A stretch of 6,702 nucleotides of DNA from NCBI GenBank assembly GCA_047630355.1, contig JBLHXN010000166.1, positions 1-6,702 on the forward strand. Direction: 5' to 3'. Positions 1 through 6,582 of this stretch are shown piece after piece (the first letter of the stretch is position 1; every line of letters starts with the position of its first letter). Source of the stretch: JANQUM01 sp047630355 (GTDB lineage Bacteria; Bacteroidota; Bacteroidia; Cytophagales; Spirosomataceae). The notes under the pieces are model-generated. The model ran no database searches. It was given only the letters and a program-made list of their open reading frames with translations, and was not told the DNA's origin. The translations under genes were made by a program, and so were the position numbers.

Positions 1-260
1 TTTCGTCGGCAATATTTACATTAAATCTGCGGGAAGCTGAGCAGTTTCTTGCAGCTTGGGGCTCAGATTGTGGAATCGCTAATGTTAATATTGGAACATC
101 GGGAGCGGAGATTGGCGGAGCATTTGGTGGTGAAAAAGAAACGGGCGGCGGTCGTGAAAGTGGTTCGGATGCCTGGAAAGCCTATATGCGTCGGCAGACA
201 AACACGATTAACTACGGAACTGACTTACCCTTAGCTCAAGGTATCAAGTTCGATTTTTGA
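1..260 (+). CDS. Aldehyde dehydrogenase, ALDH7 family (aminoadipate-semialdehyde dehydrogenase-like), C-terminal fragment
   Basis: This is the last 85 codons (first full codon at 3, TGA at 258-260) of an NAD-dependent aldehyde dehydrogenase cut by the window edge. The translation contains GSDCGIANVNIGTSGAEIGG, then GGEKETGGGRESGSDAWKAY, then a tail ending LPLAQGIKFDF. This block is the hallmark of the ALDH7/antiquitin (AmaB-type) family, in which NVNI..SGAEIGGAFGGEK and GGGRESGSDAWK are nearly invariant. Family members oxidise alpha-aminoadipate semialdehyde in lysine catabolism, and some act on other aldehydes, so the substrate here is inferred. The catalytic Cys and the NAD-binding domain lie upstream of the window. 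The stop overlaps the 3' end of the convergent glycosyltransferase by 17 nt. No lesion is seen in the visible part. Confidence 0.93.
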   Translation, partial: SSAIFTLNLREAEQFLAAWGSDCGIANVNIGTSGAEIGGAFGGEKETGGGRESGSDAWKAYMRRQTNTINYGTDLPLAQGIKFDF

Positions 261-1551
261 AAAACTGACCGTTTAATTCTTTTAGTGACCGGTCATTCTC
301 TTTCAAATAAGATAAATGTAGTAGGTAAATAATCAGAGCTAAAAATAGTCCTGAAATTAATTGTGGAGAGTAAATGCTCGTCTTGCTGTGGAAATTAGAA
401 AATACCTGGGGCAATGTCTTTGTGTACTGCAATACCGATTCGAGTTGCAGAAAGTAGATAGACGTTGCCAAAAACCAAAAGAAGTATCGGCGATAGTAGA
501 AACAGTAAAGCGTAATAAATACTAAATACGGGTGAGCATAACGCTCCCGTATTTTAGTAGAAAAGTAGAAAAACATTAAAGGAACCAAGATACAGGCGTA
601 AAGTAAAGCTTCTGTTTTTATAGGGTCTTTTGTACCATTTTTTAGATTTTTGAGTAGTTTCTGAAACAATGGCCAGACGGATACGGTATAGAAAGCGATA
701 AACATAATCAACCCGATAGTGCTGTAGCTAATCTCCTGAAAAATGTAGCTGCTATCTCCTGTATTCATAAGATCTACGTTGTTTGTGAGGAGTACCCAAA
801 CGTTGTACGCGTTTCCTGATACAGTATGATACGTAGTAATAAACCCTTTGTGCGTTGTCCACATTTCCTGTACATTTCCTGAAAGAATAACCGGCAAACT
901 CAATGCCAGCGAGGTACAAACTACGACCGCCATAATTGACACGAATTCTCGTTTATGAAGTCGTTTACACAAAACTTCATTCAGAATGAATAAGCCGAAA
1001 ACGGGCAGAAAAACTACCGAAACGATTTTAGTAAAAAAAGCAAACGTAAAAAATAACCCAATAAGAGTCCACTTTCTTTTTACAGTGAAATAAAAGGTCA
1101 GTAGAATAAACATAGAGTGGATTCCATCTACTTGCCCCCAAAAAACAGAGTTGTAGATAATGGATATATTGAAAATAGTCATTACCGTAAGTACAACTAC
1201 GGTTTCGGTGTTTTTAACCTTTGTTATGCTAATTATGAAAGCGTAAGTAAAAACATCAAAGAGAATTATCAGACCTTTTAACAAGAAGGAGTTAGCGAGC
1301 ATTTGCTCATAGTTGTCAAAGTAGAGTGTATATAAGTAGCAGACGTACGGATAAAAAGGCATATAATTGCCAAACGCCATGTGAAAACGTTCGTGTTTCC
1401 CCCGCCATGACCAGTCTAAAAATGCCTTGAAATCAGGGTGAAAACAAAGTAAGTTGTTTTGTGTAAAAACGAAATAATTTAAAGATAACCAGCTTACAGA
1501 GAGTACGGCGATGACCGCTAAAAAGGTTTTCTTGTTAAAACTAAATTGCAT
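244..1551 (-). CDS. Polytopic membrane glycosyltransferase, GT-C fold (mannosyltransferase-like)
   Basis: This 435-residue protein is rich in hydrophobic segments, roughly ten transmembrane helices, starting with residues 9-29. Features typical of polyprenyl-phosphate-sugar-dependent GT-C enzymes are visible. The first extracytoplasmic loop (about 38-70) carries acidic and aromatic residues and ends in YMPFYPYV. FWGQVDG at 137-143 matches the WGQVDS motif of bacterial PIG-M/DUF2029-like mannosyltransferases and is followed by a helix and FFTKI (172-176). SGNAYNVWVLL (245-255) and a TKIRERYAHP segment (332-341) resemble the HERY region of the same families. Such enzymes transfer a sugar from a lipid carrier on the outer face of the inner membrane to a glycan or lipid; donor and acceptor cannot be told from sequence. 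The ATG at 1549-1551 gives an in-frame hydrophobic first helix. No Shine-Dalgarno sequence is obvious, as is usual in Bacteroidota. The frame is intact, unlike the genes to its right. Confidence 0.82.
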   Translation of the reverse strand: MQFSFNKKTFLAVIAVLSVSWLSLNYFVFTQNNLLCFHPDFKAFLDWSWRGKHERFHMAFGNYMPFYPYVCYLYTLYFDNYEQMLANSFLLKGLIILFDVFTYAFIISITKVKNTETVVVLTVMTIFNISIIYNSVFWGQVDGIHSMFILLTFYFTVKRKWTLIGLFFTFAFFTKIVSVVFLPVFGLFILNEVLCKRLHKREFVSIMAVVVCTSLALSLPVILSGNVQEMWTTHKGFITTYHTVSGNAYNVWVLLTNNVDLMNTGDSSYIFQEISYSTIGLIMFIAFYTVSVWPLFQKLLKNLKNGTKDPIKTEALLYACILVPLMFFYFSTKIRERYAHPYLVFITLYCFYYRRYFFWFLATSIYFLQLESVLQYTKTLPQVFSNFHSKTSIYSPQLISGLFLALIIYLLHLSYLKENDRSLKELNGQFFKNRT

Positions 1552-1780
1552 GCACGGTGTATTGGTAAAAAACGGGTTTTAACTTTAGCTCGTACTATTT
1601 ATATACGCTATCAGGCAATGACTCGAGGGTTTTATTTTGAGTTTCAGAGTAAAGACAGGCTAGAATTAACGCTGCTCGTATAAAAATATAGTATTTATTT
1701 TGCTAAATCAACGAACGCCCTATATCTTTCAACCTTTTTTATTGAATGGGGTCGTCAGTAATAAGAACAAATAAAACGCT
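1552..1780. other. Divergent intergenic region
   Basis: This 229-nt spacer separates the start of the leftward glycosyltransferase from the start of the rightward LVIVD cluster. It is A+T-rich. A Bacteroidota-type promoter facing right is visible (separate entry). On the minus strand I could not find a TAnnTTTG-like box for the glycosyltransferase. No RNA gene, repeat or additional ORF of note was seen. Confidence 0.6.
1699..1730 (+). promoter_or_regulatory. Candidate Bacteroidota sigma-A promoter for the LVIVD-porQ cluster
   Basis: TTTG at 1699-1702 is followed, after a 20-nt spacer, by TATCTTTC at 1723-1730. The Bacteroidota primary sigma factor recognises a -33 TTTG and a -7 TAnnTTTG box about 19-21 nt apart. 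The only mismatch is the last base of the -7 box (C for G). Transcription would start near 1735-1740, giving a leader of about 40 nt before the ATG at 1781. This is a match by eye; no other promoter of this quality was seen before porQ. Confidence 0.5.
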
Positions 1781-2310
1781 ATGAGAATAACCGCTATTCT
1801 TTTTTTCATTGTAGCTCTTGTTTTTCAAAGCTTCCGTAACAAAACCGATACTCCATTTTCTGGTGAAGTGATGGGTTATAAACCGGTTTACATTGCGTAC
1901 GATAAACTCAAAGAAGTATCACAGTAGTTCACCTAAAGAACTTAGGCAGCCGGGAAAAATTTATGTAACAGGGGGGGCTACCTTTTCATCAGTGAGCCGA
2001 ATCAAGGGATTCATATTATTAACAACATCGATAATAAAAAACCTAAACCGATAGCATTCATCAAAATTCCTGGTAGTCAGGATGTCGAATTAAAAGGAGA
2101 CATTCTTTACCGTGATAATGGGCTTGATTTAGTGGCCATTGATATTTCAAATCCAGAATCTGTAAAAGTAGTGAAACGGGTTGCTGACGTGTTTCCTTAC
2201 CGAATGTTCCCGCCTTTTGAAAACGTTAAATTTGAATGTCCTGACCCAAGAAAGGCTATGTAATTGATTGGGAATTAGTGCAACTTAAAGACCCGAGATG
2301 TTCAAGATGA
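1781..2310 (+). pseudogene. LVIVD-repeat (beta-propeller-like) protein, broken by three frameshifts
   Basis: The reconstructed product is about 176 residues. A hydrophobic N-terminal signal (MRITAILFFIVALVFQSF) is followed by YKPVYIAYDKLKEV, PKELRQPGKIYV, GYLFISEPNQGIHIINN, a PIAFIKIPGSQDVELKGDIL stretch, NGLDLVAIDISNPESVKVV, DVFPYR and finally GYVIDWELVQLKDP. This order matches Bacteroidota LVIVD-repeat lipoproteins, which are exported; their molecular role is not established. The frame changes three times. Between 1919 and 1929 it moves from the frame of the ATG, which stops at TAG 1925. It changes again in the run of seven G at 1971-1977. At 2251-2254 one A appears to be missing (AGA AA_ GGC). 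The final stop is TGA 2308-2310. The expected lipobox Cys seems replaced by Phe (VFQSF). The gene sits 19 nt before a second LVIVD gene. Sequencing error is the alternative explanation. Confidence 0.78.
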
Positions 2311-2329
2311 TTGGTGATAATAAATAGCC

Positions 2330-3062
2330 ATGAAAAAAATAATACCTATTCTTTCCGTCATTCTATTGCTGATGAGTTGTGAAAGTAACTTCAGTGCCGA
2401 ACCGGTAATTGGTGGGAGCGGACGTGGTGGTTTGTTAGCTCGTTTTGCGGTTGTTGAAAATTACCTCTACGTAGTTGATAATGGTAACCTGAAAGTATTT
2501 GACGTGAGAAATCCGTTAGATCCTACCTTCCTGAACTCTACTGGCATTGACGCTTTTGCCGAGACTATTTTTCTGTTCGGAGAAAATTTACTGATTGGTA
2601 CGCGTACCGGGATGTACGTTTATAATATTAGTCAATCCGCAAAGCCTACCTTCGTTTCGGTGTATTCTAACTTTGCAAGTTGCGACTCGGTAGTTGCCGA
2701 AGGTGACTTGCCTACGTAACGCTACTTAATGGTACGCTTTGCATGTGGGGGCAGAACCAATTGGATATTCTCAATATTTCCAATCCGAGATTCTTGAAAT
2801 CAATTCCTTCGATGAATCCCCATGGTTTGGGAATGGACGGTAACGTCCTTTCGTGACGGAAGGTGACGAAGGTCTCTGGGTATTTGACCGAACCGATTCT
2901 ACTGACCCGAAGTTGCTCAAGTTCATGAGTAATATTCCCGCCTTTGACGTCATTCCATTGGATAAAACTGTGCCTGTGCCAGGCAGAGATGGCGTTTATC
3001 AATTTGCTTACACGCAGCAAGGCGACCTTGAGCAGTTGAGTAAAATTGTTGTTATCCAATAA
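2330..3062 (+). pseudogene. LVIVD-repeat lipoprotein, broken by two single-base deletions
   Basis: The product reconstructs to about 244 residues. It begins with a clear lipoprotein signal peptide, MKKIIPILSVILLLMSC, with the lipobox LMSC and the lipidated Cys at residue 17, so the intact protein would have been membrane-anchored. Repeat units follow: NYLYVVDNGNLKVFDVRNP, LLIGTRTGMYVYNISQSAKP, then (after a frame change) NQLDILNISNPRFLKSI and NPHGLGMDGNVL, then (after another) VTEGDEGLWVFDRTDSTDPK and DGVYQFAYTQQGDLEQLSKI, ending at TAA 3060-3062. Each unit is a short beta-blade ending in a D/NP turn. Near 2710-2712 one base is missing: family sequence expects GDxAYVTL, giving ACTTG(G)CCTAC. 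Near 2849-2852 one T is missing (CTT TTC GTG expected). The first uninterrupted piece stops at TAA 2717-2719. It lies 22 nt before the next gene. Confidence 0.8.
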
Positions 3063-3084
3063 ACGATGCTATCTCAGAGATGTC

Positions 3085-3813
3085 ATGAGAATAAAAATAC
3101 TCGTCTTATTTTATTTGTCAACCGGGAGTGCCTTCATTCAGGTTGACTCAGTAGCGGTTCAAACGCCATTTACGATTATAAAAACTCTGCCGCTTTCTAT
3201 CTTTGATTTAGACAATTCAATTACGATTGGGGTAGAAAAGCCTTTCAACAAAAATCAATCTTATCAGGCAGAAGTTGGTTACGAAAGTTCAAACCGGAAT
3301 CCCTGGACGTAATCTGATAACTTCATTGATCCCAGAAATGAGTTCAGGGATTTTAATATATTCCGTTTAAAAACAGAATGGCGGCGTTACCGTTTTGCAA
3401 ATATCGGAACGCTCCCCGAAGGAAACTACCTTGCCGTTGAAGGCTTTTTTAAGTACGTTGGAAAGCGGGACTTTTACAACGTTGGCAGAGATGTAATTGG
3501 CGGACAACCTTCTTATTTTGAATTTGTGCAAGGAAATAAACGAAAAATAGTGGGCGGAACGCACCTGAAACTCGGAAGGTAATCGTTTATATTTAACGAT
3601 AATCCTGATAAAGAACCCCGTTTTTTACTCGACTTTTACGTAGGTTTGGGCTTTAGAATTATAGATTACAGGTTTACTTATGACTACCAAAACCCTAACG
3701 ATACGGTATCTTTCCAAAACAGTAGATTGTTTGGGACAATCGCTCCGGTTAACGAAACGTCACCGACTGTCAGTGTTAATTTGGGTTTTAAGCTGGGCTA
3801 CTTGTTGTACTGA
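3085..3813 (+). pseudogene. Predicted outer-membrane beta-barrel protein (DUF3575-like) with two in-frame TAA stops
   Basis: A single reading frame runs from ATG 3085 to TGA 3811-3813 but is interrupted by TAA at 3310-3312 and TAA at 3580-3582, with no frame change. Read through, it gives about 240 residues with an N-terminal signal-like segment (MRIKILVLFYLSTGSAFIQ) and alternating aromatic/polar strands typical of small outer-membrane barrels. Examples are SIFDLDNSITIGVEKPF, GEVGY-like QAEVGYESS, FRLKTEWRRY, NYLAVEGFFKY, FLLDFYVGLGFRIIDYRFTY and a final NLGFKLGYLLY. The pattern resembles DUF3575-like Bacteroidota proteins, but I do not recognise a specific family member. CAA to TAA changes (Gln) would explain both stops; that is inference. 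Coherent coding sequence on both sides of each stop shows that these are one gene. It follows the LVIVD genes closely and its end overlaps the 5' part of porQ. Confidence 0.68.
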
Positions 3814-4732
3814 ACCTTTTGCTCAGTCGGCTTTTAGTTACGTTGACATTCCGAGCGATGCCACGCAAAATGCACTTGGCGGTAACGTGGTAAGTTTAGT
3901 AAATTCACAATCGCTTTCCTTTTTTCAAAATCCCGCTTTACTCGACTCTTCTCAAAATAATACCTTTGGTATTGGTGTTTCGCCCGTATTCGGGCAAGGG
4001 CTTTACACGGCTGTTAGTTACGCTTTTCAAGATGGGAAAAAGCGGCAATGGGCGGTTGGATTTCGGGGAATTTCTTTCGGAGAATTTGCCGGAACTGATG
4101 CCGTTGGAAACGCAACGCAAAACTTTGGAGCGGGGAATGTTTTACTGACCGTAGCTCATTCAAGAAAGATAAAATACATCACTTTCGGAGCATCCGCAAA
4201 AATCGTCACTTCGTTTATTGAATCGTATAACTCAACTGCTTTTCTGTTTGATTTCGGCGGCGTATTCCAACATCCTGAAAAAGACTTATCGTTTGGTCTC
4301 ACCGCCCGAAACCTTGGATTCACTATCACCCATTTCGTGGATGTTCAGCAACAGCTTCCTTTTGACTTATTGGCGGGATTGAGTTTTAAACCGGAATATA
4401 TGCCTGTCCGATTTACTTTCACAGCGGACAGGCTGTACCGTTTTAAATCTTTGAACGAGGAAGAAACGCTCGGTAATGAGTTTTCAAACGCTCAACAACT
4501 ATTTGGTCATATTAGCGGCGGAGCCGAATTTCTTTTTAGTGAACGCATAGTTCCGATGCTCGGCTATAATTACCGCACTGCTCAGGAAATGAACATTAAT
4601 TCAGAAAGTAACTTTAGCGGATTTTCGTACGGTTTACGTTTTCAGACAAACCGCTTTCAACTCGCCGCCTCCCGGACCAATTACCTACCCCAAATTGGGC
4701 GTTGGGTTTTTAGTGGAAGTTGGGGGTTTTGA
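3680..4732 (+). CDS. porQ: Type IX secretion system protein PorQ
   Basis: PorQ is an outer-membrane FadL-like barrel protein. With PorU, PorV and PorZ it forms the cell-surface attachment complex that processes and anchors type IX cargo. The mature part begins near FAQSAFSYVDIPSDATQNAL, followed by GGNVVSLVNSQSLSFFQNPA, the N-terminal signature of the family. Later landmarks are GFRGISFGEFAGTDAVGN, FGLTARNLGF, LPFDLLAGLSFKPEYMPVRF and TADRLYRF, and a terminal aromatic strand GRWVFSGSWGF. Mature length (about 300 residues) fits the family. The start is uncertain. The only in-frame ATG (3680) gives 350 residues but a long n-region and a 134-nt overlap with the upstream barrel gene. TTG 3731 or GTG 3773 would give a more ordinary signal peptide (KRHRLSVLIWVLSWA core). 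No lesion is visible from the signal peptide onward, in contrast to its upstream and downstream neighbours. Expression probably depends on the upstream operon promoter. Confidence 0.85.
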   Translation: MTTKTLTIRYLSKTVDCLGQSLRLTKRHRLSVLIWVLSWATCCTEPFAQSAFSYVDIPSDATQNALGGNVVSLVNSQSLSFFQNPALLDSSQNNTFGIGVSPVFGQGLYTAVSYAFQDGKKRQWAVGFRGISFGEFAGTDAVGNATQNFGAGNVLLTVAHSRKIKYITFGASAKIVTSFIESYNSTAFLFDFGGVFQHPEKDLSFGLTARNLGFTITHFVDVQQQLPFDLLAGLSFKPEYMPVRFTFTADRLYRFKSLNEEETLGNEFSNAQQLFGHISGGAEFLFSERIVPMLGYNYRTAQEMNINSESNFSGFSYGLRFQTNRFQLAASRTNYLPQIGRWVFSGSWGF

Positions 4733-4764
4733 GTTAGAGGATTTTGAAAACGTTCGGTGTCGTA

Positions 4765-4780
4765 GCATCCTGCAGGGTGC
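4765..4780 (+). terminator. Stem-loop downstream of porQ, possible terminator
   Basis: GCATCC (4765-4770) pairs with GGGTGC (4775-4780) around a TGCA loop, with one G-U pair. An alternative outer pairing TAGCA/TGCTA also exists. It lies about 30 nt after the porQ stop and 23 nt before the intron. There is no T-tract, so intrinsic termination is doubtful; it could equally be a processing or protective hairpin. Confidence 0.35.
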
Positions 4781-4803
4781 CTGCTATGCACTATACACAT
4801 TGT

Positions 4804-5222
4804 GTGTGCCTTGAATGGCGAATACAGTTCTTTTTTTTAAAGAATAATCTAAAGGGTGCAAGACTGGGTGTCCCGGCTGGATGAGGTAACACAACTTGTC
4901 CCGACTTTTCGGGATGCTGCCGAAGTCCAAAGCTCTACAAAGAGACAGTGCCAAAATAGTAGATGTAGCAGGGATAGACAAGAGGATATTCGCCTTGCCA
5001 AGGGAGGTCTCAGGTTGCAGAAATACAAACAGAGAAGTCATGGGGTCGCCCGGCGGCAGAAGCCATAGTACTATCAGCAACGAGTTGGAATTGCCACGAC
5101 TATCCCCCAGAGGACTCACAATTTAGGAAGGGCTGGCCGCCCGCGATTGAACATTGAATTGAGTCTGGGATTAGTCAGGAATCGTTGATAGCCTGATCTT
5201 AGAAAGGCAGAAAGTTTAAACT
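4804..5222 (+). ncRNA. Group II intron ribozyme, 5' part (domains I to start of IV)
   Basis: This stretch of about 420 nt has no convincing coding potential; open frames in it are short and unlike proteins. It holds GGGTGCAAGAC (4854-4864), a perfect hairpin TCCCGA-CTTT-TCGGGA (4899-4914), the EBS1 candidate at 4945-4950, and GCAGAAGCCATAGTA at 5056-5070. The last resembles the GUCAGCAGAGGUCAUAGUA-type block I recall from bacterial group II introns. A GGGC/GCCC hairpin lies at 5130-5142. Individual domains cannot be drawn reliably by hand. Confidence 0.6.
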
Positions 5223-6529
5223 ATGATAGGGTAAATTCTACAAGCTAAAAACCTTGCCAAAGCACGCCGCAAGGTGGAGCAGAATTTAGGTTCGGCAGGT
5301 ATGAACGGAATGCAAACAACTGAGCTGAAATCGTTCACCGAACAGCAAGGAGAACGTATACTGACCTTGATTGTCAACGGCATGTATTTACCAAACCTTA
5401 TCTTGGCGGTAGAAATACCGAAAGCGAGTGGCGGCATCCGAGTACTTGAATCCCCACTGTGACCGACCGTTGGTTACAACAAGCCGTAAGCCAGCAACTG
5501 GCTATGAAGTTTGAGTTCGATTTTGAGGATGAAAGCTACGGTTTTTGCCCAAAGAGGAATTTATATCGGGCGGTTCTACAAGCTCAGAAGTACATTAATG
5601 ATGGCTTTCATGATATTGTGGACATTGACTTGAGTAAGTTTTTCGACGAGGCGACCGATGCCCAGTTGAACACTATAAACTTCTGCAACTTATCTATAAT
5701 AAGGTAAAATGCCCTATCACCCTGCGTTTGATACGCAAGTGGTTTCGTGCACCTATCCTGATAAATAGGAAGTTGCACAAATGCCGCAAAGGAGTACCAC
5801 AAGGCAGCCCACTGAGTCCGCTACTATCAAACATTATGCTTGACCAGTTGGATAAAGAACTCAAAATTAAAGGCTTACAATTTATCCGTTACGCTGATGA
5901 TTTTAGCATTTATTGCAAATCAAAAGCAGAAAAACGGATTGGTAACGAAGTTTACCTCTTTCTAAGAGACAAGCTAAAACTCCCCATCAATAAGGCAAAG
6001 AGAGGCATACGGAGACCTTCAAGTTTTGAGTTGTTGGGTTATGCCTTCGTTCCTACTTACAAAAAGGGTGAGAAAGGCAAATACCAACTTGTAGTAAAAG
6101 AAAGCAGTTGGCAATCGTTAAAACGCAAACCAAAGGCAGCCACCAAGAAAACCAAACCTTACAATTTTGACCTGCGACTAGCTAAAATCAAAGAAGTTTA
6201 TAGAGTATTGGTGAACAACTACCGCTTGGTAAGTATTCATGGCAAACTCAAATCTCTTGACGAATGGCTAAGAAATAGGTTAAGGTACTGTATTTGGACT
6301 GATTGGAAAAAGCCTGAACGTAAGCGAAAGAGCTTGATTAGGCTTGGCGTAAACCATATTCAGGCTTATCAATGGATGGGCCGGCTCGTGCGGCAGGACG
6401 CGAGTGGGAGAATGGGCAACTGCCCCAAGCCCTATTTTAAAGACTACCATTACACTTGAAAGGTTACGGGAAAGAGGGTATGAAAGTATGTTGGATTATT
6501 ACTACCGCTTACAACCAGAGATTCAGTGA
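5223..6529 (+). pseudogene. ltrA: Group II intron reverse transcriptase/maturase, disrupted
   Basis: The reconstructed protein is about 435 residues. ATG 5223 is followed by an in-frame TAA at codon 4 (5232-5234), where I recall Glu in MIxEIL-type starts. ILQAKNLAKARRKVEQNLGS then leads into fingers/palm RT blocks: VEIPKASGGIRVL, VTDRWLQQAVSQQLAMKFEF, DIVDIDLSKFFDE, RKGVPQGSPLSPLLSNIML, and RYADDFSIY with the catalytic YADD at 5890-5901. FELLGYAFVPTYKKGEKGKY and a thumb/domain X region with LDEWLRNRLRYCIW and RKRKSLIRLGV follow, then ATAPSPILKTTITLERLRER in the tail. No HNH endonuclease domain follows. A G is missing near 5447-5450 (CTTG(G)AATC) and a T near 5649-5651 (GAGG(T)CGAC). A small insertion with a frame change lies near 6376-6398. 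The terminal frame ends at TGA 6527. The usual GW of the YRGW motif reads VL, suggesting additional drift. Confidence 0.88.
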
Positions 6530-6562
6530 ACCGCCGTACCGATAGCTATCGGTATGCTGGTG
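6528..6562 (+). ncRNA. Probable domain V-like hairpin of the group II intron
   Basis: GAACCGCCGTA just after the maturase stop and the closing TGCTGGTGTG match the flanks of the catalytic hairpin that I recall from Bacteroidota introns (GAACCGCCGTA...GTACGGTGGTGTG). The middle is occupied by an 18-nt perfect palindrome, TACCGATAGCTATCGGTA (6537-6554). The predicted fold is one long stem with a C-C mismatch and an AGCU loop. It lacks the two-base asymmetric bulge and GNRA-like loop expected of a functional domain V. It is either a decayed domain V or a domain whose tip was replaced. Confidence 0.5.
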
Positions 6563-6582
6563 TGACCGGGCTGGCGTTCCAG

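Noticed and set aside
49..234. 61-codon + strand open frame at the left edge
   Set aside because: It lies in another frame of the ALDH7 tail, whose frame matches conserved family motifs through to the stop at 260.
2712..3059. 115-codon - strand open frame
   Set aside because: It is antisense to the second LVIVD gene; the + strand gives clear repeat motifs in two frames, and the - strand protein resembles nothing.
1781..3062. Programmed frameshifting in the LVIVD genes
   Set aside because: There are five shifts of mixed direction, most explained by a lost base and only some in short runs; no conserved slippery heptamer with a downstream structure was seen.
3367..3564. 65-codon - strand open frame
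   Set aside because: It lies opposite the coherent barrel-protein frame and has no support of its own.
3938..4148. Short open frames on both strands inside porQ
   Set aside because: They overlap well-conserved PorQ coding sequence in other frames.
4784..5126. Open frames on both strands (111, 70 and 76 codons) in the intron 5' region
   Set aside because: This region is structured ribozyme RNA; the translations have no hydrophobic or motif pattern and the frames span the intron boundary or domain I.
3085..5234. Alternative genetic code with TAA read as an amino acid
   Set aside because: Three in-frame TAA codons are suggestive, but the same region has frameshifts that no code change explains, and TAA is the natural stop of the second LVIVD gene.
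5608..5802. 64-codon - strand open frame, with another at 5216-5437
   Set aside because: Both are antisense to conserved reverse transcriptase blocks.
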